Positions 53,080 to 63,033 are shown, counted from the first letter of the stretch. The stretch is 64,000 bases of DNA from Pokkaliibacter sp046614695 (GCF_046614695.1 NZ_JBKKHQ010000001.1:1-64000), one strand, 5' to 3'. Made by a program: numbers and translations. Notes: generated from the letters alone by a model not told the origin.

Positions 53080-54003
53080 ATGAACAACCGTAATCCGTGG
53101 GAAGAGCGCTTTAACGGCATCATGACCTTTATCACGGTGGTCGAGGCAGGCAGCTTTTCTGGCGCGGCGTTCAGGATGAACCTGACCCGTTCAGCCATTA
53201 CCAAATCCATCGCTAAGCTTGAAAAACGCCTCGGCATTAAGCTTTTTCACCGCACCACAAGGCAGCAAACCCTGACCCATGAAGGCGGGCTTTATTACGA
53301 GCATTGCCTGGGCATGTACGGCAACTTAAATGCACTGGAGTCCGAGTTGCGCGATGGCCAGGTGGGGCCGGAGGGGAAGATTCGGATAAGTTGCCCGGTA
53401 CTATTCGGGCGGCGCTGCGTTGCTCCCGTGTTGCGCTCGCTGACCAGAACCCATCCCCATATTCAGATTGAAACGGAGCTGTCTGACCGTGTGGTCGATG
53501 TGCTGGTCGAAGGGTTTGATCTGGCGATTCGAGTCGGCATGCTGGCAGATTCCACCGCACTGATTGGGCGTAAAATCACCGAGCAGCATATGGCGATTTT
53601 CGCATCGCCAGAGTATCTGCAACGTCACGGCACGCCTGTGTCGATTCACGATTTACACAAACATCGCGGTATTCTGTATGGGCGCTCGGGCAAGCTGCAA
53701 CCCTGGATTATTCGTGATGACAATGGCCAGTTTGTCGATGTTTATCCGCCCAGTAATGAAGTCTATGACGATCTGCAGGTCATTGCCGATTCAGCCATTG
53801 AAGGTGGCGGGCTGGCATGGCTGCCGGACTGGCTGGGTTCCTCCTACCTTGCCAATAACCAGCTAAGTCTGGTGATGGGAAGCCAGCGGGTTAAATCCGT
53901 CGATATCTACGTTATTTGGCCGAAAACCCAATATTTGCCCCATCGTATACGCTTGCTGATTGATTCACTGGTGGAGCAGGTGCCGCTATTGATTCGGCAG
54001 TAG
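53080..54003 (+). CDS. LysR family regulator, divergent from MBL hydrolase
   Basis: A 307-aa LysR-type regulator with an N-terminal winged HTH (FITVVEAGSFSGAAFRMNLTRSAITKSIAKLEKRLGIKLFHRTTR, in two parts at about 13-57) and a substrate-binding domain of about 210 residues. It resembles the PecT/DsdC-like subgroup acting next to its target. The shared 200-bp divergent region with the MBL gene is the expected control site. Confidence 0.92.
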   Translation: MNNRNPWEERFNGIMTFITVVEAGSFSGAAFRMNLTRSAITKSIAKLEKRLGIKLFHRTTRQQTLTHEGGLYYEHCLGMYGNLNALESELRDGQVGPEGKIRISCPVLFGRRCVAPVLRSLTRTHPHIQIETELSDRVVDVLVEGFDLAIRVGMLADSTALIGRKITEQHMAIFASPEYLQRHGTPVSIHDLHKHRGILYGRSGKLQPWIIRDDNGQFVDVYPPSNEVYDDLQVIADSAIEGGGLAWLPDWLGSSYLANNQLSLVMGSQRVKSVDIYVIWPKTQYLPHRIRLLIDSLVEQVPLLIRQ

Positions 54004-54089
54004 TTCTCGGCGATATCCCATATTGGCGGCCAAGTAAGCAGGTTTAACAGAATAGTCATGACCCGCATCGTCTGATCTCTGGGTATAAA

Positions 54090-54125
54090 AAAATCCGGAA
54101 GCCTTGCTGATAGATTCCGGATTTT
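54090..54125. terminator. Bidirectional terminator, LysR / TerC
   Basis: Stem AAAATCCGGAA / TTCCGGATTTT with a 14-base loop between convergent genes. Confidence 0.88.
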
Positions 54126-54147
54126 CGATATGTCTTTTCTTTCGGAT

Positions 54148-54891
54148 TCAGGGTCTGGGTGGCGACAGGTGCTTAAGCTTTTCTTTACCGCGGCGCATGC
54201 GCAGATTTAGCAGCTCAACGCCGGTGCTGAAGAACATCGCGAAGTAGATGTAACCTTTGGGCACATGCACATCAAAGCCTTCGGCAATCAGTGACATGCC
54301 GATCAGCAGCAAAAAGCTTAGGGCCAGCATCTTGAGGGTTGGATTGCGCTCGACAAAATCGCCGATGGGCCTGGCAGCGATCATCATAATCAGTACGGCG
54401 ATAATCACCGCGATTACCATCACTGCTAAATGTTGAGAAAGACCAACGGCGGTAATAACGGAGTCCAGTGAGAAGACAATATCGATAATGGCAATCTGCA
54501 GCACGATCCAGAGAAACGAGGCGGATTTAGCCGTCCCGGCATGCTCCTCGCTACTTTCTGATAGCGCCTGATGAATTTCCTGAGTGCTTTTCCAGAGTAA
54601 GAAAATCCCGCCGACGATCAGCAGCACATCTCGTCCTGAAATTTCGTTCCCCTGCAGAGTGAATAGCGGGGTGGTCAGCTTCATTACCCAACTCAGGCTT
54701 AAAAGCAGAAGGAGGCGTGTTACTAATGCCAGCGCCAGGCCAATTAAGCGGCCACGCTGACGCTGATGCTCCGGCAGGCGGTTCACAAGGATGGACAGAA
54801 AGATGAGGTTGTCGATACCAAGTACTATCTCAAGCGCTGTGAGCGTCAATAATGTCATCCACGCTTCAGGCTGCATAATCCACTCAAACAC
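54148..54891 (-). CDS. TerC family membrane protein
   Basis: A 247-aa TerC-family integral membrane protein (YoaE/YgdQ-like, without CBS domains), implicated in metal-ion homeostasis or tellurite resistance. Two membrane motifs with acidic residues are present: LEIVLGIDNLIFLSILVN (about 20-37) and IDIVFSLDSVITAVG (about 140-155). GTG 54891 (FEWIMQPEAW) has GGAGG 9 nt upstream, better than GTG 54915. Confidence 0.88.
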   Translation of the reverse strand: MFEWIMQPEAWMTLLTLTALEIVLGIDNLIFLSILVNRLPEHQRQRGRLIGLALALVTRLLLLLSLSWVMKLTTPLFTLQGNEISGRDVLLIVGGIFLLWKSTQEIHQALSESSEEHAGTAKSASFLWIVLQIAIIDIVFSLDSVITAVGLSQHLAVMVIAVIIAVLIMMIAARPIGDFVERNPTLKMLALSFLLLIGMSLIAEGFDVHVPKGYIYFAMFFSTGVELLNLRMRRGKEKLKHLSPPRP

Positions 54892-55031
54892 GGTGTGATC
54901 CTCCCAAACTTTCACTCAATCTACCTGAGCATGACGGTTGGGGCTGGTTCGGTTTGTATCGCTGCAGAGCCTGAGATAAGTTCTAAGGTTGATGTACAGA
55001 GAAGTCACTTGAATAAGAAAGTGAGCCGCTA

Positions 55032-55502
55032 ATGAGTAATGTTCTGATTGATTTTCGACCTGCTATTCAAGAAGACAAAGCCACACTGCTTGAGTTTGAA
55101 CAACAGGTCATAGGTGCTGAGCGACCTTTTAATGCTGCTATTAAAGAAAAGGGTGCGCATTATTATGATCTCGATTTTCTGATCTCGGATGTGCATACCG
55201 AGCTTCTGGTCGGGGAATATCAGGGTGAAGTCATCGCGGTGGGGTATCTGCAGATACGCGAATCAAAGGCGCATTTACAGCATCGTCAACATGGTTATTT
55301 GGGTTTTATGTATGTTGAAGAGGCATTTCGTGGGCAGGGGATTAATCAGCAGTTAATTAATGCTTTGCTGGAATGGGGTAAAAGTCAGGGAGTAAAGGAT
55401 TTCTACCTGGAGGTGTATAGCGAGAACACTGCAGCCATTCGGGCTTATCAAAAGCTTGGATTTCGCTCACTGGTTTCAGAGATGAAACTGACGCTTGAAT
55501 GA
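55032..55502 (+). CDS. GNAT family N-acetyltransferase
   Basis: A 156-aa GNAT. The acetyl-CoA loop is EEAFRGQGINQQLINALLEWG (about 96-116, R/Q-x-x-G-x pattern), with the C-terminal strand DFYLEVYSENTAAIRAYQKLGF. The substrate is unknown. The ribosome site is weak. A terminator shared with cspA follows. Confidence 0.9.
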   Translation: MSNVLIDFRPAIQEDKATLLEFEQQVIGAERPFNAAIKEKGAHYYDLDFLISDVHTELLVGEYQGEVIAVGYLQIRESKAHLQHRQHGYLGFMYVEEAFRGQGINQQLINALLEWGKSQGVKDFYLEVYSENTAAIRAYQKLGFRSLVSEMKLTLE

Positions 55503-55584
55503 GTATGGCCTGATCGCCGCTAACAGGGTAAGGCGCTGGAGCTGTGTGGCGTTGAAGTCGGTGAGAGTGAAATTTCAGGCATAA

Positions 55585-55610
55585 AAAAAGCAGGCCTTGG
55601 CCTGCTTTTT
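55585..55610. terminator. Bidirectional terminator, GNAT / cspA-like
   Basis: Perfect 12-bp stem AAAAAGCAGGCC / GGCCTGCTTTTT with a 2-base loop between convergent genes. Confidence 0.92.
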
Positions 55611-55625
55611 CTTTAGGCTTAATCG

Positions 55626-55835
55626 TTACAGAACAACGATGTTTTCAGCCTGAGGACCTTTTTTGCCCTGAGTTACTACGAACTCAACGCGCTGGCCTTC
55701 AGCCAGAGTTTTGAAGCCTTCGCTAACGATTGCGCTGTAGTGAACGAATACGTCAGGACCGGATTCCTGCTGGATGAAGCCGAAACCTTTCTCTTCGTTG
55801 AACCACTTAACGGTACCAGTAACGGTGTTAGACAT
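55626..55835 (-). CDS. Cold-shock protein (CspA family)
   Basis: A 69-aa cold-shock domain protein and RNA chaperone. RNP1 is KGFGFI (residues 16-21) and RNP2 VFVHY (residues 29-33, with Tyr where Phe is usual). AGGA lies 9-10 nt upstream. The 240-bp region upstream on the minus strand fits a long 5' leader, which often controls csp genes after cold shock, but no cold-box was confirmed. Confidence 0.95.
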   Translation of the reverse strand: MSNTVTGTVKWFNEEKGFGFIQQESGPDVFVHYSAIVSEGFKTLAEGQRVEFVVTQGKKGPQAENIVVL

Positions 55836-56075
55836 TTTTCATATCCTGTTCTTGGGAAAGTGCTGCCACATGGCATTTAACGCCAAAAAATAAACTTACA
55901 TTTTCACTACTACAGGACGTGGTACTGGAAAAAGCACAACGACTGGAGAGGATAAATAGAGACTTACTTTTGAGCTACGACGATACTGAGCCAGATGCGC
56001 ATTTAAGTCAACTTTAAATATTCTTATGCATTGCGTGTCTTTTGATATCTGACCGAATTTACGACTATTGGCTAA

Positions 56076-56993
56076 TCACCCTGATGCCTGATTGCGCAAA
56101 TGTTGAACGAAATTGTGCACTATCGGCGAGAGGTTTGAGCGCAAGTACATAATCGACAGGTGAACGAGTAACGGCTCGCCATGAATGTGCCGGAAGCTCA
56201 CGCCCTTGACCGAAAGCTGCTGCATGGTTTCGGGGAGCAGGGAATATCCCATGCCAGCGGAAACGATGGAAAGAATAGAGGCAATCTGTGGCGCAGGCTG
56301 GCCCAGCACCGGACTGAACCCGGCATCACGGCAGACCTTGAGAATTTCATCATGCAACGCGATTCCCAGATTCCGGGGCGTCAGCACCATGGGCGCCGTT
56401 TTAAGGCTGGGCAAATGCACACTGCCATCCTCGGCAAAGCCAAGCCCCCAGCGTTCAGGATCTCTAAGCCAGTCATCCGGTAATGCTGCGATAAGTCGCT
56501 CATCGACCAACGGATAGGTTTGCAACTCTTCAGGATCACTGGGATTGGGCCGTAGCAGCGCCACATCGACGGAGCCATCCATTAAGCTGGCAATTAACCG
56601 CACCGAGTTGGCCTCATCAAGACGAAGGGCAACCTCAGGATAGCGCTCCCTAAATGCACGGATCGCTTTGGGAAAGATCGGGTTTATCGCCGCCGTGCCG
56701 TTAAAGCCAAGATGCAACATGCCTGATTCTCCCCGACCTGCACGCTGAGCGGCTTGCACGGCCTGGCTCACCAACCCTGGAATCGGTCTGATCTTCTCCA
56801 GAAAAGCTGTGCCTGCCTCAGTGAGCTCGACTCCTTGGGGTATGCGGTGAAAGAGCTTAACGCCCATTTCCTTTTCCAGATCTTTGATCTGCTGGCTAAG
56901 CGGCGGCTGACCAATGCCGAGTCGTGCGGCAGCTCGCGTCATGTTCAGCTCTTCAGCAACAGTCAGAAAATAGCGCAGGTGTCGTAGTTCCAT
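56076..56993 (-). CDS. LysR family regulator (BenM/CatM-like)
   Basis: A 305-aa LysR regulator. The HTH is LRYFLTVAEELNMTRAAARLGIGQPPLSQQIKDLEKEMGVKLFHR (in two parts, 5-49). The ligand domain has GESGMLHLGFNGTAAINPIFP. It is divergent from the MFS transporter gene, an arrangement in which the LysR protein usually controls the transporter. Confidence 0.93.
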   Translation of the reverse strand: MELRHLRYFLTVAEELNMTRAAARLGIGQPPLSQQIKDLEKEMGVKLFHRIPQGVELTEAGTAFLEKIRPIPGLVSQAVQAAQRAGRGESGMLHLGFNGTAAINPIFPKAIRAFRERYPEVALRLDEANSVRLIASLMDGSVDVALLRPNPSDPEELQTYPLVDERLIAALPDDWLRDPERWGLGFAEDGSVHLPSLKTAPMVLTPRNLGIALHDEILKVCRDAGFSPVLGQPAPQIASILSIVSAGMGYSLLPETMQQLSVKGVSFRHIHGEPLLVHLSIMYLRSNLSPIVHNFVQHLRNQASG

Positions 56994-57224
56994 GGTAGCT
57001 CCATCTTAGCTCCATCGTGGCCTTATCGTTGCTCCAAACCCCGTAGTTGCTATGGTATCTGTAAAAGCTATTGAGAATGTAATCTGCATATATTAGATGA
57101 CTGGTACGCAGAACCCTATACTCATTTCATCGCACTAACTCAGAAGTCGTGCGGATCAGCAGACAGGTGGTTCAGCAACTCTTGCACCCGTGAGCACACA
57201 CGTCTTATGCAGAAGAATTTAATC

Positions 57225-58538
57225 ATGACAGATACCCTCGAAAAGCCCGCTGCTACTCATTCCAGAGTGGCAGCAGACGATACTCGCCCGAGCATCCGAA
57301 ACCAGGCCATCAGCACACCGACCGATACGCCGATTCCCAGTGAGGAAGAGGGCGCACATTGGATTCGCAAGGGCACACCGGCCTACCGAGCCGTCGAGAT
57401 TGCCTTATTTCTGGCAGGTTTCGCCTGCTTCTCTCTGATCTACTGTGTGCAGCCGCTGCTGCCCTCATTTGCTCAAAGCTTCGGGCTAAGCCCCGGCGCG
57501 GCATCACTGGCATTGTCGCTGACCACCGGTTTTCTCGCCTGTTCCATTATGGTGACGGCGGCCATTTCCCAGAGTATGGGACGACGCGGCATGATGCTGG
57601 CATCGATGACGGTTGCAGCCGTGCTCACCATCATCGCAGCCCTTGTGCCGAGCTGGCATGCCTTGCTGATCTCCCGTGCGGCGCTGGGGGTGATGCTGGG
57701 TGGTGTGCCTGCTGTTGCGATGGCGTATTTGGCGGAAGAGATCGAACCTGCTCAGCTTGGCAAAGTGATGGGGCTGTTTATTGCCGGTAATGCTTTTGGT
57801 GCCATGATGGGCCGGGTCGGCATGGGCGTTATTACCGAGTTTGCTTCGTGGCAGACGGCGCTCGGGACGTTGGGCGTGATGTGTTTTGTCGCCGCCGTTG
57901 GGTTCGCCTTCTTGTTACCACGCTCGCAAAACTTCGTCGCCCAGCGCAAGCAGCCGCTTAGTTATCACTTCCGCACCTGGGGAGAGCATCTTCGCAATCC
58001 GCAGATGCAGCGCCTTTACGGCCTGGGGTTCGTCTTTACCAGCATCTTCGTTACCATGTTCAACTATGCATCCTTCCGTTTGGCTGAAGCGCCGTTTGAG
58101 CTGAGCCAGACGGCACGCAGCCTGATTTTTCTGGTGTACGGCATGGGCATGGTGTCTTCCACCGTCGCCGGTAACCTGACCACACGATTTGGCCAGCGTA
58201 AAAGCCTTGTGATCAGTTTTACAGCGACGCTGGCGGGCGTTTTGCTGACTCTGGATAACCAGTTACCGGTGATCATTCTTGGTATTGCGCTGGTCACCAT
58301 TGGCTTCTTTATCGGCCATGCGGTGGCCAGCGGTGCCATTGGCCCGTTGGCAGGCAGCACGAAAGGACACGCATCGTCGTTGTATTTGATGTTCTATTAC
58401 TTTGGCTCCAGCATCACCGGGACAATTGGTGGGTATTTCTGGGAGCATGGCGGCTGGCTGGCGGTATGCGCACTGACGGCATTGATTGCTCTGGCAGGGC
58501 TTTGGCTTAGCCTGTTGGGACGTAAAGCGGCGGCCTGA
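57225..58538 (+). CDS. MFS transporter (YnfM-like)
   Basis: A 437-aa major facilitator with an N-terminal hydrophilic extension of about 55 residues and twelve predicted helices. The loop 2-3 motif is MGRRGMMLASM. The segment AVAMAYLAEEIEPAQLGKVMGLFIAGNAFGAMMGR is typical of the YnfM/CynX-like exporters. The start is ATG 57225 or 57207; neither has a strong ribosome site. Substrate unknown; probably under the divergent LysR. Confidence 0.88.
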   Translation: MTDTLEKPAATHSRVAADDTRPSIRNQAISTPTDTPIPSEEEGAHWIRKGTPAYRAVEIALFLAGFACFSLIYCVQPLLPSFAQSFGLSPGAASLALSLTTGFLACSIMVTAAISQSMGRRGMMLASMTVAAVLTIIAALVPSWHALLISRAALGVMLGGVPAVAMAYLAEEIEPAQLGKVMGLFIAGNAFGAMMGRVGMGVITEFASWQTALGTLGVMCFVAAVGFAFLLPRSQNFVAQRKQPLSYHFRTWGEHLRNPQMQRLYGLGFVFTSIFVTMFNYASFRLAEAPFELSQTARSLIFLVYGMGMVSSTVAGNLTTRFGQRKSLVISFTATLAGVLLTLDNQLPVIILGIALVTIGFFIGHAVASGAIGPLAGSTKGHASSLYLMFYYFGSSITGTIGGYFWEHGGWLAVCALTALIALAGLWLSLLGRKAAA

Positions 58539-58564
58539 TGTATTGCGAGCACTTATCGAAAGTT

Positions 58565-58593
58565 AAAACACCGCCTGCTGGCGGTGTTTTTGT
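58565..58593. terminator. Bidirectional terminator, MFS / cupin
   Basis: Stem AAAACACCGCC / GGCGGTGTTTT with a 4-base loop and flanking T's. Confidence 0.88.
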
Positions 58594-58615
58594 TTGGAGC
58601 TGTCACGGGGAATTA

Positions 58616-59086
58616 TTACTTGCCGGTGTATTGCTCATCACTGACCTGTTCCAGCCACTCGACCCCCTTCTTACCTTCTGACTGCGAGGTCAGTGCCAGA
58701 TGGCTCATCGAGGTTTTATCAGTCGCGCCATGCCAGTGCTTTACACCGGGTGGTGTCCAGACAACATCGCCGGGTTGAATTACCTGCTTCTCCTGACCCC
58801 ATTCCTGCACCCAGCCGGTGCCTTCGGTGACGATAAGGTACTGACCGGCGGGATGTGTATGCCAGGCGGAACGGGCGCCGGGAGAGAATGTCACCTTACC
58901 GGCACTGCTGGTGTGAGTGTCATTGGCGGGAAACTGCATTTCAACCATCACCTGCCCGGTGAAGAAGTCAGGCGAGCCCATCATCACTTCATGGCTGGCG
59001 TTGGGGCTGATCGTCATGGAGTCGGCACTAACGCAGGTGGACGCGGTGACCAGCAGGGCCGCAGCGAGTGAAGTCAGTCGTTTCAT
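58616..59086 (-). CDS. Exported cupin-domain protein
   Basis: A 156-aa protein with signal peptide (MKRLTSLAAALLVTASTCVSA, cleavage near 21) and a single cupin fold: metal ligands in WHTHPAGQYLIVTEGTGWV and HWHGA. Its closest style is the carboxymuconolactone-decarboxylase-associated cupins. ATG 59086 has AAGGAG 8 nt upstream, whereas 59131 does not. The function is not known. Confidence 0.85.
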   Translation of the reverse strand: MKRLTSLAAALLVTASTCVSADSMTISPNASHEVMMGSPDFFTGQVMVEMQFPANDTHTSSAGKVTFSPGARSAWHTHPAGQYLIVTEGTGWVQEWGQEKQVIQPGDVVWTPPGVKHWHGATDKTSMSHLALTSQSEGKKGVEWLEQVSDEQYTGK

Positions 59087-59290
59087 CAGGTCTCTCCTTG
59101 AAGGGGTGATTTTTGCCAAATGCTTGCACATTTTTACCCTAACGCTGTGATGACTGACTCTGTAGGCCGATTCTGCACTAGGTGCTATCGATAGAATTCA
59201 TGAATACTCGCGCTTTCACGCAAAGGCTTCATTGAAGACTGGGCCCATCCCGTCGATAACCTGTTATTGGCCAAGGAGCAGGGAGCCGCG

Positions 59291-60253
59291 ATGGGAACCA
59301 TTCAAGGTACGCAAGTAACAACCACATCATCCTGGCAGACTGTCGGGCAGGAGAAAGCCTCTACGGCAACGGGTACTGTGTCTAGTCCAGTACTTTCTAG
59401 CCCGGCGCACGCTAGCCAGATTCTCGCGAGTACCGCTACTGCCAGCTCATCCTCTGCAGAAGACCGGGTTTCGTTATCGGCCGCTGCGCAGCAGTCTTCT
59501 CTGGCGCTTGAGTTGAACCCGACGACCACGGCGAGTGAGGAAGCAACGCAGGTCGGCTCTCAACTTGAGGAACAGCAAAAAGCCACGGCGCGTGAGCGGC
59601 TACGCGGCCTGAAAAAGCAGATTGAAACCCTGAATAAGCTCATAGGCGGCATGCCTGAATCCATGACCAAAGGTGCCATGCAGCAGTTGCGCATGCTGAC
59701 CGAAGAGCTGCACCGTATCGCCGATATTCTCGGCAGTGGCAGCAAGAGTAAAACCGATACCAGCACCAGCGCTGATACCAGCCAGTTGGCTTCTGCCAAT
59801 CAGGCCGCTGCGTCAGCCGCCGAGCAAGGGGAGGCAAGAATGGCGGAGACCACGGCCACCGAGGCCATGGCAACGAGTGCCGTTGACTCCTCTGCCATGG
59901 ATAAGCCCGTCGAGACGGATCAGGCAGCCGCTGACACTGAGCAAATCGATAAGAGCACAATGCAGGAACCTTCATCTGACCTGCCCATTGGCTTGCAGAT
60001 TCTGCAGGCACTCCCAAAAGCATCCCAGGAGCAGGAAGACGGCCAGGCTCTGCTTAACGTCAGTCAGTCTCTGACGCAGATCGTGGAGCGCGTTGCTCGA
60101 GCGGTCGAGCCGGAGGACAAAGTACTTCAGGATGCGGTGAATGATAGCCGTAAGCATCTGGCTCAGACGGCCGAAGTGGTCGAAACCCTGTTAAGCCCTG
60201 ATATATCTCTGCGCATCTCCACCCCCCAGGTCTCGCCGAATGTTAGTGGCTGA
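59291..60253 (+). CDS. Ser/Thr/Ala/Gln-rich orphan protein
   Basis: A 320-aa soluble low-complexity protein. ATG 59291 has GGGAG 6 nt upstream. The N-terminal 75 residues are Ser/Thr/Ala-rich with the FlgM-like stretch DRVSLSAAAQQ. A central Lys/Glu coiled coil follows (RLRGLKKQIETLNKLIGG ... LRMLTEELHRIADILGS, 100-155), then a long Thr/Ala/Gln tail. It has no signal peptide or membrane helix. No family was recognised. The pattern (flexible N-terminus plus coiled coil) resembles type III or flagellar substrates and chaperone-bound proteins, but this is only compositional. Confidence 0.65.
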   Translation: MGTIQGTQVTTTSSWQTVGQEKASTATGTVSSPVLSSPAHASQILASTATASSSSAEDRVSLSAAAQQSSLALELNPTTTASEEATQVGSQLEEQQKATARERLRGLKKQIETLNKLIGGMPESMTKGAMQQLRMLTEELHRIADILGSGSKSKTDTSTSADTSQLASANQAAASAAEQGEARMAETTATEAMATSAVDSSAMDKPVETDQAAADTEQIDKSTMQEPSSDLPIGLQILQALPKASQEQEDGQALLNVSQSLTQIVERVARAVEPEDKVLQDAVNDSRKHLAQTAEVVETLLSPDISLRISTPQVSPNVSG

Positions 60254-60351
60254 TTTGCGACAAAGTGATAAATGCGCTTATGGGCGGTTTGAATGAATGG
60301 TGCAGCGGGCTGCATTGCGTATCGCAATTAGTGGGAAGTGGACACAACAAG

Positions 60352-60392
60352 AAAAAAACCGGGCGTATCACTGAGCGTGATTGGCACCCGGT
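60352..60392 (-). terminator. Terminator of the MFS-quinone oxidoreductase unit
   Basis: ACCGGG...ATCAC-TGAGC-GTGAT...CCCGGT stem. On the minus strand it is followed by seven T's. A short ATTGCG-TAT-CGCAAT palindrome (60314-60328) lies beyond it. Confidence 0.85.
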
Positions 60393-60429
60393 GCCAGATA
60401 TACTAGCAAAGAGTATTCGGGGAGACTGA

Positions 60430-61386
60430 TCAGCCAAGCGCCGTCATATCAAGAATCACCCGGCCTCGGTGACCGCCTTCATCGAAGAATTGATGGGCGG
60501 CGACAGCCTCGGTTGCGGGAAAAATGGCTGCAACACGCACGGGCAATAGGCCGGAAGCCACTTGCTCACCTAAACGTGCAATCACGGATTGATCCTGAGC
60601 GCGTTCACGGACATTGACGAACGTTGCCGTAATGCGCGGATCAAAGTTGTCATCGGTGGGTCGCAGCTGAATCAACATTCCACCATCGGCAATGGCGGGC
60701 ACAATCGCCTGACCAAGCCCGGCGGCATCAATCACAGCATCCACCCCTTGCGGATAGGCTGCACGAATCTGCTCAAGGGCATCATCTTCGCGCGTAAATA
60801 CCGAAGCAGCCCCCAATGATCGCAGAAATTCGCTATCGCTTTCTGAGGCAAGCGTTGCCACGTTCAGGCCTTCATTCACTGCCAGCACTAACGCATAGGT
60901 GCCAACGGCTCCCGCGGCACCCGTAACGAGTACGGTTGAACCCATGGGTAAATTCAGGGTGTCCAGCGCATTCTGCGCGGTGAGGGCATTCATCAAAAAT
61001 GAAGCCGCGGACTCCGGGGTGGTATTGGCAGGTTTGGCAATCACAGAGCTGGCTGGTACGCAAATATATTCGCTGTAAGCGCCATAACCACCGTGATTAT
61101 CGACGACGGTAACGACTTCCTGACCAAGACTCAGGCCGCTTTCTGCTGAGATGCCTTCTCCCAGCGAATCAATGACGCCGCTGGCGTCCATGCCGGGAAC
61201 AAAGGGGAAGGGTTCATCGGCAAAAAAGGCTGCCAGCAAACCGTCCCTGACCATGACATCGACAGGGTTGATCCCGGCTGCGCTGACCTTAATACGAACC
61301 TCTCCGGCCTTGGGCGAAGGCGTTTCAAGCTCAACGACTTCCAGTACCTCAGGGCCACCATAGTTATTAAGACCTATCGCTTTCAT
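60430..61386 (-). CDS. Zinc-independent quinone oxidoreductase (MDR family)
   Basis: A 318-aa NADPH:quinone oxidoreductase-like member of the medium-chain dehydrogenase superfamily. It lacks the catalytic zinc Cys/His set. The NADPH motif is VLVTGAAGAVGTYALVLA, preceded by AAGINPVDVMVRDG. ATG 61386 (MKAIGLNNYGG) has AGGA 8 nt upstream; the open frame to 61578 overlaps the MFS gene and lacks the fold. It follows the MFS gene by about 157 bp. Confidence 0.87.
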   Translation of the reverse strand: MKAIGLNNYGGPEVLEVVELETPSPKAGEVRIKVSAAGINPVDVMVRDGLLAAFFADEPFPFVPGMDASGVIDSLGEGISAESGLSLGQEVVTVVDNHGGYGAYSEYICVPASSVIAKPANTTPESAASFLMNALTAQNALDTLNLPMGSTVLVTGAAGAVGTYALVLAVNEGLNVATLASESDSEFLRSLGAASVFTREDDALEQIRAAYPQGVDAVIDAAGLGQAIVPAIADGGMLIQLRPTDDNFDPRITATFVNVRERAQDQSVIARLGEQVASGLLPVRVAAIFPATEAVAAHQFFDEGGHRGRVILDMTALG

Positions 61387-61543
61387 GGAGTGTTTCCTAG
61401 TTTTGAGTGAGTACGCTGGGCCAGCCCGACTTTTGGCAGCCTTTTGTGCGGTGATTTTCGCTGTTACTTGTTGGCCCATCAGAATCGACTGAGCCGAAGC
61501 CTCCTGGGCGAGTTCTCTAATACCTGAGCCCGTGCCCTGCGCA

Positions 61544-62746
61544 TCACTGGCTGGTAACCCAGCCGGCGATGACGACACTGGTAAGAATCATCAGAATTCC
61601 CGCACAAAAGACCGGTGAAACTGCTCCTGCCACGATCAGTAGATAGCCACCAACAGCTGCGCCGAGCGTATTGGCAATCTGGATGACAGCCACCTGCAGG
61701 CCACCGGCGTTTTCCGCTTCCTCAGAAAAGTTGCGGGTGATCCAGGTTGACCAGCCGACGGGCACCGCACCAAACACAAAACCCCAGACCAGCGTCATCA
61801 CAATCGTCAGGCCCTTGTTTTCCCCCAGCATGGCCAGCAGCAGTGCGCTAATACCAATGACCAGCGGTGCGAATTGCAGGGTCTTTTTCAGCCCGCGCTG
61901 GATGAAGTAGGACGACAGGGAAGTCCCAATCACATTGGCGATACCGAAAGCCAGGAAAATCGCGGAGAGCTCATTATTTTTGAAGCCTGCAAAGCTTTCG
62001 TAGAAGGGACGCATATAGCTGAAAAAGGTGAACTGCCCCCCAAACACCAGAAACATGGCCAGTAGCGCTGCAGCCATACCCGGACGGCAGGCAGTGCGCC
62101 ACAGGCTGGCAAAGGAATGAGGATGAGTAGAGGGTAATTTGGGGAAGCTCAGTGCCTGCCAGAGCAGGCAGACAACGCCCAGTACGCCGGTAATGGCAAA
62201 GACACCACGCCAGCCAACGATAACCTCAAGAAAACTGCCCAAAGGCGCGGCAAGCACCAGGGCGACCGAGACGCCGCCGAACACAATCGACATGGCACGG
62301 GGAATGTCCTGCTGTTGAGACAGACGCATGGTCAAAGCCGGTGCCATCGCCCAGAAACCGCCCAGCGCCAGCCCGAGAATCAAGCGCCCCACGCAAAGCC
62401 AGAGAAAGTCGGAAGACAGGGCGACAATAACGTTGGACAGCATCAGTAATGCTGAAAACCCCATCACCACTTTGCGCCGGTCAATGCCCTGCGTGACCCG
62501 TGCTGTCAGCAGGCTGGAGAAAATCGCCACTAATGCTGTCGCGGTGAGGCTCTGGCCTGCCAGCCCCTCGCTGATATCAAGATCATGGGCCATGGGGGTC
62601 AGCAAACTGACAGGCAGCAGTTCAGTAATCAGCACCGTGGCCACGCTTAAGGCCAGTGCAAAGACGGCACTCCAACAGGTTGATTCAAGCCGTGGTGAGC
62701 CCGTTCGCTCGCGGTCCTGGTTATTTAGTAATGAGGTATCGGACAT
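61544..62746 (-). CDS. MFS transporter (DHA1, AraJ/YdhP-like)
   Basis: A 400-aa twelve-helix major facilitator of the drug:H+ antiporter-1 group. The helix 2-3 loop is RVTQGIDRRKVVMGFSALL and helix 5 contains LGLALGGFWAMAPALTMRL. It is likely an efflux pump. It and the following quinone oxidoreductase appear to form a unit. LysR 63034-63930 lies upstream on the same strand. Confidence 0.9.
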   Translation of the reverse strand: MSDTSLLNNQDRERTGSPRLESTCWSAVFALALSVATVLITELLPVSLLTPMAHDLDISEGLAGQSLTATALVAIFSSLLTARVTQGIDRRKVVMGFSALLMLSNVIVALSSDFLWLCVGRLILGLALGGFWAMAPALTMRLSQQQDIPRAMSIVFGGVSVALVLAAPLGSFLEVIVGWRGVFAITGVLGVVCLLWQALSFPKLPSTHPHSFASLWRTACRPGMAAALLAMFLVFGGQFTFFSYMRPFYESFAGFKNNELSAIFLAFGIANVIGTSLSSYFIQRGLKKTLQFAPLVIGISALLLAMLGENKGLTIVMTLVWGFVFGAVPVGWSTWITRNFSEEAENAGGLQVAVIQIANTLGAAVGGYLLIVAGAVSPVFCAGILMILTSVVIAGWVTSQ

Positions 62747-63033
62747 GGGGTAATCCCGAATTGGATAAAAATCTCACCCTAAGCCTGCCAAGCGGTAACG
62801 CTCAGGGCCGGGTAGCGGAGTGATAAGGCGGGATTGTTATTATTGAATCCGCTAAGGGGCAGCTTTTTAGAAAGCCAGACCCTCAGGCAGCGTATGACCG
62901 CACTGGTTTAAGCAGCAAAGAGTTATTGTAGTGATCGCTAATTGAATAATTAGGCAGGAATCAGTGATAGGACTTACAAGGCAGGCTCATGAATGGCGCT
63001 GCATTAAGCAGCGCACATGTTGAGAGAAAAGGG

